A stretch of DNA of 11,330 nucleotides from Peptococcaceae bacterium (GTDB lineage Bacteria; Bacillota; Desulfotomaculia; Desulfotomaculales; Desulfocucumaceae), in NCBI GenBank assembly GCA_013336365.1, contig JAAXTT010000036.1, positions 1-11,330 of the forward strand, given 5' to 3'. A program made the position numbers and the translations under genes. The notes under the pieces were generated by a model. That model was not told the DNA's origin. It ran no database searches and was given only the letters and a program-made list of their open reading frames with translations. Shown here piece after piece: positions 1 to 5,817 of the stretch (the stretch's first letter is position 1; the number at the start of each line of letters is the position of its first letter).

Positions 1-437
1 ATTTAATGGTTAAGCCCGATGGAGTGCAAAGAGGTGTGGTTGGAGAAATTATCAGCAGGTTTGAAAAAAAGGGATTAAAAATAGTAGGTCTTAAGCTTCT
101 TCAGATTACCAGGGAAATAGCAGAAAGGCATTATGGAGAGCATAAGGAAAAGGCATTTTTTGCTCCATTAGTGGATTATATCATTTCTGGACCAGTGGTT
201 GCCATGGTTTTAGAGGGTAAGGATTCTGTTTCTACAGCAAGGGAGATGATGGGAGCCACCAATCCCTTGAAGGCAGCACCTGGAACAATAAGGGCAACCT
301 ACGGTATGGATTTGGGCAGAAACATTATTCATGGCTCTGATTCTCCTGCAAGTGCAGAAAGAGAGATAGCAATATTTTTCCGTCCGGAGGAGCTGGTGGA
401 CTATACCAGAGCTATGGACCAATGGATTTATGAGTAA
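1..437 (+). CDS. ndk: Nucleoside diphosphate kinase, 5'-truncated by the window edge
   Basis: This enzyme transfers the gamma-phosphate of ATP to nucleoside diphosphates through a phosphohistidine intermediate in the cytoplasm. The readable protein has 144 residues. The first ATG (position 6) is preceded in frame by a Leu codon and is followed by VKPDGVQRG, which in NDK lies several residues inside the protein, so the true start lies before the window. The catalytic histidine is in RNIIHGSDS (codon at 330-332), and the substrate-binding segment GATNPLKAAPGTIR is intact. The C-terminus ends in WIYE at a TAA stop. About five to eight N-terminal residues are missing compared with the usual length near 150. 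The gene is followed by an intrinsic terminator, so it ends its transcription unit. Identification is secure. Confidence 0.96.
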   Translation, partial: LMVKPDGVQRGVVGEIISRFEKKGLKIVGLKLLQITREIAERHYGEHKEKAFFAPLVDYIISGPVVAMVLEGKDSVSTAREMMGATNPLKAAPGTIRATYGMDLGRNIIHGSDSPASAEREIAIFFRPEELVDYTRAMDQWIYE

Positions 438-443
438 TATATA

Positions 444-464
444 GGCTGCTTGACAGGTGCAGCC
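444..464 (+). other. Accessory hairpin just downstream of ndk
   Basis: GGCTGC (444-449) and GCAGCC (459-464) can form a 6-bp stem around a 9-nt loop, ten bases before the main ndk terminator hairpin. It is followed only by a mixed pyrimidine run, so alone it would be a weak terminator. It may protect the 3' end or assist termination. The loop contains TTGACA, but no matching -10 box follows at the right distance. Confidence 0.4.
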
Positions 465-473
465 CTTCTGTTT

Positions 474-500
474 CGACCGGTTTAATACCGGTCGTCTTTT
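474..500 (+). terminator. Rho-independent terminator of ndk
   Basis: CGACCGGT (474-481) pairs perfectly with ACCGGTCG (487-494) around a 5-nt loop, followed by TCTTTT. This 8-bp GC-rich stem with a U tract lies about 37 bases after the ndk stop and separates ndk from fhs. Confidence 0.85.
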
Positions 501-565
501 ATAATAATCCGGTCCTACATATTTAGAAATCTATAAATCGAGAGGCGAAAGGAGCTTATTTAAAG

Positions 566-2326
566 ATGGCTTATGATGCAACAAAAATGAAGGATTTTGA
601 GATTGCTGAAGCAGCAGAAGTCAATATGCCTACCCCTGATGAATGGAGAGAAAAGCTTGGTCTCCAAAAGGATGAGATAATTCCCTATGGGCGAATTTGT
701 AAGCTTGATTTTATGAAAATTATCGAAAGACTTAAGGATAAGCCTGATGGAAATTATGTAAATGTAACTGCAATTACCCCTACTCCCTTGGGAGAAGGCA
801 AAACTACCACGACAATGGGATTGGTTGAGGGATTAAGTAAAAGAGGTAAAAATGTAGGTGCCTCTATTCGTCAACCATCTGGCGGTCCTACCATGAATGT
901 CAAGGGAACTGCCGCAGGTGGCGGTAATGCACTGGCAATTCCAATGACTGAATTTTCATTGGGTCTTACCGGTGACATCAATGATATTATGAATGCGCAT
1001 AATCTGGGAATGGTTGCACTTAATGCCAGAATGCAGCATGAGAGAAACTATGATGATTTGGAATTGGCCAAGCGCAACCTGACCAGGCTGGATATTGATC
1101 CCAGCAAGGTGGAAATGGGATGGATTATAGATTTTTGTGCCCAGGGACTTCGTAATATAATCATGGGTGTTGGTGGTAAAATGGATGGTTATATGATGCA
1201 GTCGAAATTTGGGATAGCTGTAAGCTCAGAAATCATGGCAATTTTATCAGTGGCTTCAGACCTTAAGGATTTAAGAAGCAGAATAGGTAAAATGATTGTT
1301 GCTTATGATAAAAAGGGAAAGCCTGTCACAACCTCTGATCTCGAGGTTGCCGGTGCCATGACCGCATTTATGAGAAATGCCATTAACCCGACCCTTATGA
1401 GTACAGTTGAATATCAGCCTGTGCTGGTTCATGCAGGACCTTTTGCAAATATTGCCATAGGACAGTCTTCTATCATTGCAGACAGAATTGCCTTAAAAAT
1501 GTTTGACTATAATGTGACTGAAAGTGGTTTTGCTGCGGACATTGGTTTTGAAAAGTTTTGGAATGTTAAATGTCGTTTCAGTGGCTTGAAGCCCAATGTA
1601 TCAGTAATAACCGCAACTATTCGTGCCCTCAAGATGCACGGAGGAGGCCCCAAGGTTGTTGCCGGAAGGCCATTGCCGGATGAATATACCAGAGAAAATG
1701 TGGGCTTGGTAGAAAAAGGCTGTGAAAATCTTATCCACCATATCAATTTGGTAAAAAAATCAGGAATTAATCCGGTAGTATGTATAAATTCATTCTACAC
1801 AGATACAAAAGAAGAAATAGCTGTTGTTCGCAGAGCTGCTGAGGCTGCAGGTGCACGCTGTGCCCTTTCGGAGCATTGGCTTAAAGGGGGCGATGGCGCT
1901 CTCGAATTAGCAGATGCGGTTATTGATGCCTGCAATGACAAGGTAGACTTTAAATTTCTTTATCCTTTGGAAATGCCTCTTCGTCAGAGAGTGGACATTA
2001 TTGCCAGGGAGGTTTATGGTGCAGATGGTGTTTCCTGGACACCGGAAGCAGAAGCGAAGGCTAAAATGCTGGAAGAAAATCCTGAATACAAGGATTTTGC
2101 CACAATGATGGTTAAAACTCATCTTAGTTTAAGTCATATGCCAGAGGCCAAGGGTGTGCCCAAGGGCTGGACCTTGCCGGTTCGGGATGTGTTAATATTT
2201 GCCGGAGCAAAATTTTTATGCCCAATGACCGGATCTATAAGTCTAATGCCAGGAACAAGCTCAGATCCGGCATTCCGCAGAATTGATGTGGATACTGAAA
2301 CAGGTAAGGTTTTAGGATTGTTTTAA
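566..2326 (+). CDS. fhs: Formate--tetrahydrofolate ligase (long variant)
   Basis: This cytoplasmic enzyme makes 10-formyl-THF from formate, THF and ATP, feeding one-carbon metabolism or the methyl branch of the Wood-Ljungdahl pathway. The protein has 586 residues against about 557 in the Moorella enzyme. The P-loop TPLGEGKT is at residues 73-80, the first family signature appears as NVKGTAAGGGN (111-121), and the second as TATIRALKMHGG (349-360). The C-terminus ends in GLF as in other members. The extra length lies mainly near residues 154-184 and 363-378. The motif corresponding to REPSLGP reads RQPSGGP (102-108), so the Glu I recall as part of the monovalent-cation site is Gln. From memory, sulfate-reducer enzymes share these features. 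ATG 566 has the SD AAAGGAG (548-554). The gene has its own terminator, and no convincing promoter was found. Confidence 0.95.
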   Translation: MAYDATKMKDFEIAEAAEVNMPTPDEWREKLGLQKDEIIPYGRICKLDFMKIIERLKDKPDGNYVNVTAITPTPLGEGKTTTTMGLVEGLSKRGKNVGASIRQPSGGPTMNVKGTAAGGGNALAIPMTEFSLGLTGDINDIMNAHNLGMVALNARMQHERNYDDLELAKRNLTRLDIDPSKVEMGWIIDFCAQGLRNIIMGVGGKMDGYMMQSKFGIAVSSEIMAILSVASDLKDLRSRIGKMIVAYDKKGKPVTTSDLEVAGAMTAFMRNAINPTLMSTVEYQPVLVHAGPFANIAIGQSSIIADRIALKMFDYNVTESGFAADIGFEKFWNVKCRFSGLKPNVSVITATIRALKMHGGGPKVVAGRPLPDEYTRENVGLVEKGCENLIHHINLVKKSGINPVVCINSFYTDTKEEIAVVRRAAEAAGARCALSEHWLKGGDGALELADAVIDACNDKVDFKFLYPLEMPLRQRVDIIAREVYGADGVSWTPEAEAKAKMLEENPEYKDFATMMVKTHLSLSHMPEAKGVPKGWTLPVRDVLIFAGAKFLCPMTGSISLMPGTSSDPAFRRIDVDTETGKVLGLF

Positions 2327-2344
2327 GCTAGAGGTTAAAACTGT

Positions 2345-2380
2345 GCAGGAGACCGAATTTTGGGGTCTCCTGCTTTTTTT
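2345..2380 (+). terminator. Rho-independent terminator of fhs
   Basis: GCAGGAGACC (2345-2354) is perfectly complementary to GGTCTCCTGC (2364-2373), giving a 10-bp stem with a 9-nt loop followed by seven T residues. It lies 18 bases after the fhs stop codon and isolates fhs from the fol genes. Confidence 0.92.
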
Positions 2381-2381
2381 G

Positions 2382-2411
2382 TTGATAGGATGGATTAAAT
2401 AAAGTTATAAT
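2382..2411 (+). promoter_or_regulatory. Sigma-A-type promoter for folP-folB-folK
   Basis: TTGATA (2382-2387) and TATAAT (2406-2411) are separated by 18 bases: a 5/6 match at -35 and a perfect -10. It begins right after the fhs terminator and predicts transcription from about 2418, leaving a short leader before folP. No riboswitch-sized structure fits in that leader. Confidence 0.7.
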
Positions 2412-2435
2412 TATCATCAGTTATATTGTTTTGCC

Positions 2436-2454
2436 GGGAGAGTGATTAAAAATA
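2436..2454 (+). promoter_or_regulatory. Strong SD with possible AUA start of folP
   Basis: GGGAG (2436-2440) followed by AGTGAT resembles the full SD GGAGGTGAT with one inserted A. It sits just before the region where the folP frame opens after a TGA at 2443-2445. No ATG, GTG or TTG lies in the folP frame here; an ATA codon at 2452-2454 is about five bases after the GTGAT end. This is either a rare AUA start, a start codon altered by mutation or sequence error, or coincidence. Confidence 0.4.
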
Positions 2455-2511
2455 ATAAATATAAGAAATATAACAATCAGAGATAAAAATCAGGCTAGAA
2501 CAGAAATAGCC

Positions 2512-3633
2512 TTGATAGGATCAGATAGGGTAGGAATAAACTTGATGACCTCCAAGGCAGTTCACAGAGCAATAAAAATTTCCGGACTAACTCCAAAGCA
2601 GGCTAATATTATCAAGCAGGAGATGTTGAGCAGAGGGGGGGAGACTGCTGTAGCAAGGGGCGTAATTGACTGCTCACAAGACAGTAGCTCAGTATTAGTC
2701 CTGGGCACTGTTAAACAAATAGAAAGCATGATTGCAAAGCTCAAAATTCAGCCCTTTGGATTGTCAGCTGTTGCCAATCAATTGACAGATGTTTTGGATA
2801 ATATTGAGGGTCGAAAGCCCTTTGAATTAAAATGTAGAGATAAAACGCTGATTTTTGGCAGAAAAACCTTAATCATGGGAATTTTAAATATAACACCGGA
2901 TTCTTTTTCTGACGGTGGTAGCTATATTGACCCTGGAAAGGCAGTGGAGCAGGCTTTCCAATTACAAGAGGATGGGGCTGATATTATTGATATTGGCGCT
3001 GAATCAACTCGTCCCGGACATAAGCTGGTTGACTGGGAGGAAGAAACAAGGAGATTGTTGCCGGTTTTATCAAGCTTGGTAAGGAAGCTGGATATTCCCA
3101 TTTCTGTTGATACTACTAAAGCATCGGTAGCGGAAAGAATGTTGGCTGAGGGTGCTCATATGGTTAATGATCAATGGGGCCTTCAAGGAGACAGGGAAAT
3201 GGCCGAGGTGGTCTCTCGTTATCAAGCCCCGGTTATTGTAATGCATAATCAAAAAAACAATATATATCCTGATTTAATGGGAGATATGATTGATTTTTTC
3301 AGAAAAAGCATATCCTTGGCTCAAAATGCAGGAATAAAACGAGATGCTGTAATTATCGACCCGGGCATTGGTTTTGCTAAAAGCCCTGAACAGAATATTC
3401 AGGTATTAAAAAGACTGGAAGAGTTGAGCTGTCTAGGCTTGCCAGTTCTTTTGGGAACCTCCCGAAAATCTACTATTGGCAAAATATTAGATCTGTCGGT
3501 AGATCAAAGAATGGAAGGCACTGCAGCAACTGTTGCCCTAGGCATCGCCTCAGGAGTAGATATCGTCAGAGTTCATGATGTTAGGGAAATGGCCAGGGTA
3601 GCTAAAATGTCTGATGCAATTATTCGTTTTTAG
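2512..3633 (+). CDS. folP: Dihydropteroate synthase with N-terminal extension
   Basis: This enzyme condenses 6-hydroxymethyl-dihydropterin diphosphate with p-aminobenzoate to give dihydropteroate in folate synthesis. Numbered from TTG 2512 (373 residues), residues 1-110 form the extra domain I recall from clostridial DHPS (KQEMLSRGGETAVARG at 35-50, QPFGL at 80-84). The TIM-barrel core follows, with MGILNITPDSFSDGG (122-136), GAESTRPG (162-169), SVDTTKA (198-204), VNDQWG (218-223), DPGIGFAK (283-290) and SRKS (317-320). The usual GFGK is GFAK here. The start is uncertain: TTG 2512 lacks a good SD, ATG 2545 has TAGGA at 2531-2535, and family-like sequence continues in frame upstream to about 2452 without a standard start codon. 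It is first in folP-folB-folK; its TAG stop overlaps the folB SD. Confidence 0.94.
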   Translation: MIGSDRVGINLMTSKAVHRAIKISGLTPKQANIIKQEMLSRGGETAVARGVIDCSQDSSSVLVLGTVKQIESMIAKLKIQPFGLSAVANQLTDVLDNIEGRKPFELKCRDKTLIFGRKTLIMGILNITPDSFSDGGSYIDPGKAVEQAFQLQEDGADIIDIGAESTRPGHKLVDWEEETRRLLPVLSSLVRKLDIPISVDTTKASVAERMLAEGAHMVNDQWGLQGDREMAEVVSRYQAPVIVMHNQKNNIYPDLMGDMIDFFRKSISLAQNAGIKRDAVIIDPGIGFAKSPEQNIQVLKRLEELSCLGLPVLLGTSRKSTIGKILDLSVDQRMEGTAATVALGIASGVDIVRVHDVREMARVAKMSDAIIRF

Positions 3634-3644
3634 GAGGATAGTTA

Positions 3645-4013
3645 ATGGATAAAATTGTTATGAAGGGTATGAAGTTTTTTGGCTATCACGGAGTCCTTGC
3701 TTGGGAGAAGGAATTAGGACAGATTTTTGAGGTAGACCTTGAAGTGGAACTGGATCTTGAAGCTGCAGGAAGAAAGGATGATCTGAAGTATACTGTAAGC
3801 TATGCAGAGCTTTTTGCTATGGTGGAGGAGGTATTTACCGGTTATTCCTTTGATCTTATTGAGGCAGTTGCACATACTATAGCATCCAGAATTATCAATA
3901 AGTATTTGCAGATAGAAAGAATCAAGGTTGCCATTAAAAAACCTTCAGCACCGATAACCGGTATTTTTGATTATATGGGAGTTGAAATAACCAGAGAAAA
4001 ACTGAAAAATTAA
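3645..4013 (+). CDS. folB: Dihydroneopterin aldolase
   Basis: FolB cleaves 7,8-dihydroneopterin to 6-hydroxymethyl-7,8-dihydropterin and glycolaldehyde, supplying the substrate of FolK. The 122-residue length is typical. The sequence opens with MKGMKFFGYHGVLAWE, in which Glu21 aligns with the conserved active-site Glu22 of the S. aureus enzyme. Tyr53 in VSYAEL and Glu73 in DLIEAVAHTIA align with conserved substrate-pocket residues, and Lys99 in VAIKKPSAPI aligns with the catalytic lysine. ATG 3645 is preceded by AGGAGG (3632-3637), which overlaps the folP stop, indicating translational coupling within the fol operon. Nothing unusual was seen. Confidence 0.96.
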   Translation: MDKIVMKGMKFFGYHGVLAWEKELGQIFEVDLEVELDLEAAGRKDDLKYTVSYAELFAMVEEVFTGYSFDLIEAVAHTIASRIINKYLQIERIKVAIKKPSAPITGIFDYMGVEITREKLKN

Positions 4014-4060
4014 GGATATCAAATATTTAACCGGGGTTTTTACCGAAGGGTTGGTGGATT

Positions 4061-4558
4061 TTGGAGAAAATGATTTTTATTGGGGTTGGCTCCAATTTAG
4101 GTGATAAGTTAAAGAATATCAATAGGTCATTAGAGCTCCTAATTGGTAGGTCAGATGTTGTATTAATAAATAGATCGTCATTTTATATGACAGATCCGGT
4201 GGGATATCTAGAACAGGATTGGTTCCTCAATATGGTTGTAGAAATTGAAACACTCTTAAATCCCCGGGAATTGCTCAGCTATTTAATGGCTATTGAAAAT
4301 GAAATGGGAAGACAAAGAGAAATTCATTGGGGACCGAGAATAATTGATTTGGATATTCTTCTTTATGGACAGCTGGAGATTAAGTCCCCAGATTTGCAGA
4401 TACCTCACCCAAGACTCAGGGAGCGCGCTTTTGTAATTGTCCCTTTGGCGGAAATAGCTCCTGACTTGATGTTGTCTGGTTGTAAAAGTGTTTCCGATTT
4501 GGCTGGAGAACTGAGTAAAAGTCAAAAGATACGTCGGTTGGATTTTAATAGCTGCTGA
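4061..4558 (+). CDS. folK: 2-amino-4-hydroxy-6-hydroxymethyldihydropteridine diphosphokinase
   Basis: FolK transfers pyrophosphate from ATP to 6-hydroxymethyl-dihydropterin, making the FolP substrate. The protein has 165 residues, normal for HPPK. Visible motifs are GSNLGD (10-15), TDPVGYLEQDWFLN (44-57), RQREIHWGPR (84-93) and DLDILLYG (96-103), whose two Asp residues bind magnesium, then IPHPRLRERAF (114-124). The start is either TTG 4061, with AAGGG at 4046-4050 about ten bases upstream, or ATG 4070, whose nearest GGAG is only three bases away. TTG is slightly favoured and gives MEKMIFIG. It lies 47 bases after folB and ends 13 bases from the convergent transporter gene, with no terminator hairpin in that gap. 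Confidence 0.95.
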   Translation: MEKMIFIGVGSNLGDKLKNINRSLELLIGRSDVVLINRSSFYMTDPVGYLEQDWFLNMVVEIETLLNPRELLSYLMAIENEMGRQREIHWGPRIIDLDILLYGQLEIKSPDLQIPHPRLRERAFVIVPLAEIAPDLMLSGCKSVSDLAGELSKSQKIRRLDFNSC

Positions 4559-4571
4559 GTAATAAAAGAAT

Positions 4572-5537
4572 TTAATCTCTCAACAGGTGATGCTTTTCAT
4601 CTAATCTAATAAACCAGGCAGCAGCCTGTCCCTGAATTATTATTGCCAGAGATACCATTAAGGCAGCATTTATTCCGAAGGCTGTAGCAGCCAGTCCAAT
4701 TGAGATAGAAAGATTTCGCAACACAGAGCTGAATACCAAGGTGAGAGAATCCTTTTTATTAAACAGGCGGCGACCTGCAGTTACTGCAATTGTGTAATTA
4801 ATTGCATAAAAAAGCACCTGGACAACAAGTGCCAGCAGCAACAGATGGGGACGACCAACTATCGTTTGGGAATTTATGCTGATACTGGTGAATACTATGT
4901 AGACCATACCCCAAGCACTGATGGCGGGGAAGAAGGGTTTTATTTTTTTATTAAAATGCTCCATGGAATATTTTCTTATTATAATGCTGAAGGTAGCAAT
5001 CCCCATGATAAGGGGAACAAAAACTACTATAACAATTGTTTTTAGAGTTGCAACTACATCAATGGGGATATATTTGCCCAGCATTGCCAGCAGATACCAA
5101 GGAGCAATCATTGAGCCTACAACAAGGCTCAGAACGGTCAGTTTAATTGCCGCAGGCACATTTCCCTTGGAAATCATAGTAAAGGCTATGGTCATGTTTG
5201 AGGTAGGAAGTAAAGCTGCAATAATTAGACCGGCAAACATTTGGTAGTCACTTCTCAAAAAGATGCTTCCTAATAGGTAGGCAATAAGTGGAATTAATAT
5301 AAAATTGATCAGCAAAGATACTGCTAGAAGTCTGGAATGGGAGAGATTGATCAGCTCGGAAATTCTAAATCCAATCATCGTTGGATAGATCATCAAAATT
5401 GTAACCGGCAAAATCAAGCTTTTCATTGGTCCAGTATCGACAAGGAGTCCAACGATAAAGCCTGCTACAAGAGTAACCGGCAATGTTATTGCGAGATTCC
5501 GACCCGGTAGGAAAAAAAGGTTAATATTAATCACCAC
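4572..5537 (-). CDS. BASS/SBF-family (bile acid:sodium symporter-like) membrane transporter
   Basis: This is an integral membrane protein of 321 residues with about ten hydrophobic segments (roughly 14-33, 41-58, 69-93, 99-122, 129-154, 163-187, 204-222, 231-252, 267-288, 290-311), the topology of the bile acid/arsenite/riboflavin transporter superfamily. Segment LLPTSNMTIAFT (109-120) occupies the place where ACR3 arsenite carriers have an APCTAMV-type motif with cysteine; no cysteine is present here, so arsenite transport is unlikely. RNLSISIGLAATAFGIN (274-290) is the conserved late-helix region. Substrate is not determined by sequence. Position beside panC, divergent from it, suggests a CoA precursor such as pantoate or ketopantoate, by analogy with the BASS protein PanS of Salmonella. 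The start is GTG 5537 or 5534; both lie inside an SD-like stretch, so the true start could be slightly downstream. Confidence 0.85.
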   Translation of the reverse strand: MVININLFFLPGRNLAITLPVTLVAGFIVGLLVDTGPMKSLILPVTILMIYPTMIGFRISELINLSHSRLLAVSLLINFILIPLIAYLLGSIFLRSDYQMFAGLIIAALLPTSNMTIAFTMISKGNVPAAIKLTVLSLVVGSMIAPWYLLAMLGKYIPIDVVATLKTIVIVVFVPLIMGIATFSIIIRKYSMEHFNKKIKPFFPAISAWGMVYIVFTSISINSQTIVGRPHLLLLALVVQVLFYAINYTIAVTAGRRLFNKKDSLTLVFSSVLRNLSISIGLAATAFGINAALMVSLAIIIQGQAAAWFIRLDEKHHLLRD

Positions 5538-5557
5538 CCAGTATGATTTATCAGAAT

Positions 5558-5566
5558 ATTATAGCA
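5558..5566 (-). promoter_or_regulatory. Extended -10 promoter of the BASS transporter gene
   Basis: On the minus strand TGC directly followed by TATAAT (5566 down to 5558) forms an extended -10 element about 21 bases upstream of the first GTG. No good -35 is present at 16-18 bases, which is tolerated with an extended -10. It predicts a very short leader of about 14 bases. Confidence 0.5.
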
Positions 5567-5593
5567 CTTAACCAGATTTAGCCGGATTAATAT

Positions 5594-5622
5594 TTGAATT
5601 ATTTAGATAATTAAGCTATACT
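5594..5622 (+). promoter_or_regulatory. Promoter of the panC-panD-nadABC operon
   Basis: TTGAAT (5594-5599) and TATACT (5617-5622) are separated by exactly 17 bases, a good sigma-A-type promoter. Transcription from about 5629 would give a leader of about 190 bases before panC that contains the tandem hairpins and terminator described below. Confidence 0.65.
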
Positions 5623-5655
5623 ATTTTTTATCTGTAAGATGGTTGCTAAAGTTAA

Positions 5656-5681
5656 GGACAGTATCCCTAGGGAACTGTACC
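5656..5681 (+). ncRNA. pan-type leader hairpin 1
   Basis: The stem is, from the loop outward, TCC (5664-5666) with GGA (5671-5673), a bulged A at 5663, ACAGT (5658-5662) with ACTGT (5674-5678), a bulged A at 5679, and GG (5656-5657) with CC (5680-5681). The loop is CTAG. All ten pairs are Watson-Crick. From memory, the 'pan' RNA motif found upstream of pantothenate genes in Firmicutes and some other phyla is a hairpin with two conserved bulged adenines, often in tandem pairs. This fits both the shape and the place. Its ligand is not known to me. Confidence 0.65.
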
Positions 5682-5706
5682 GGTCCCAAATTTATAATTT
5701 AAATAT

Positions 5707-5737
5707 TCCGCTTTGATCCCGGTTGGACTAAGACGGA
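5707..5737 (+). ncRNA. pan-type leader hairpin 2
   Basis: The second hairpin has the same plan as the first. TCC (5717-5719) pairs with GGA (5725-5727) around a CGGTT loop, then a bulged A at 5716, a five-position helix CTTTG (5711-5715) with CTAAG (5728-5732) that includes one U-U mismatch, a bulged A at 5733, and TCCG (5707-5710) with CGGA (5734-5737). Both copies keep the bulged adenines on the same sides, with five positions between them. An AT-rich linker of 25 bases separates the copies. Confidence 0.65.
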
Positions 5738-5753
5738 TGAAATAGGAAAAATG

Positions 5754-5792
5754 AAGTCTCTTTCGTAATTGCCGGGAGGCTTTTCTTTTTTT
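5754..5792 (+). terminator. Leader terminator (putative attenuator) upstream of panC
   Basis: AAGTCTCTT (5754-5762) pairs with GGGAGGCTT (5774-5782), including three G-U pairs, around an 11-nt loop, followed by TTCTTTTTTT. It lies between the tandem hairpins and the panC SD and cannot be the end of a preceding gene, because the upstream gene is on the other strand. It is therefore best read as a regulated terminator. CCGGGA (5772-5777) is also exactly complementary to TCCCGG (5717-5722) in hairpin 2, which could provide an antiterminator pairing. Confidence 0.65.
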
Positions 5793-5817
5793 ACAGACTG
5801 CCTGTGGAGGGCTTAAA

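Noticed and set aside
450..505. fhs promoter from TTGACA (450-455) and TATAAT (500-505)
   Set aside because: The two boxes are 44 bases apart, TTGACA lies in a hairpin loop, and TATAAT is formed by the U tract of the ndk terminator with no -35 at 16-18 bases.
2412..2511. THF riboswitch upstream of folP
   Set aside because: The leader from about 2418 to the start region is too short and A/T-rich, and none of the conserved helices of the THF riboswitch can be drawn.
4014..4060. Possible terminator between folB and folK (AACC/GGTT-type pairing)
   Set aside because: Only short stems form and no U tract follows; the gap is small and fits continuous transcription.
4614..4627. CAGGC-AGCA-GCCTG hairpin as a folK terminator
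   Set aside because: The stem is only 5 bp, lies inside the transporter coding sequence, and has no U tract on the folK strand.
4845..5247. Plus-strand reading frames inside the transporter gene
   Set aside because: They are antisense to a protein with clear family features and lack SD sequences or recognisable motifs.
5641..5690. T-box leader before panC (GTACCGGTCCC resembles part of a T-box)
   Set aside because: The conserved T-box core and specifier stem are not present, and the bases are better explained by hairpin 1 and its linker.
5693..5698. TATAAT between the two pan-type hairpins as a promoter
   Set aside because: There is no -35 at the right distance, and starting here would omit hairpin 1. 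The TTGAAT-N17-TATACT promoter upstream is better.
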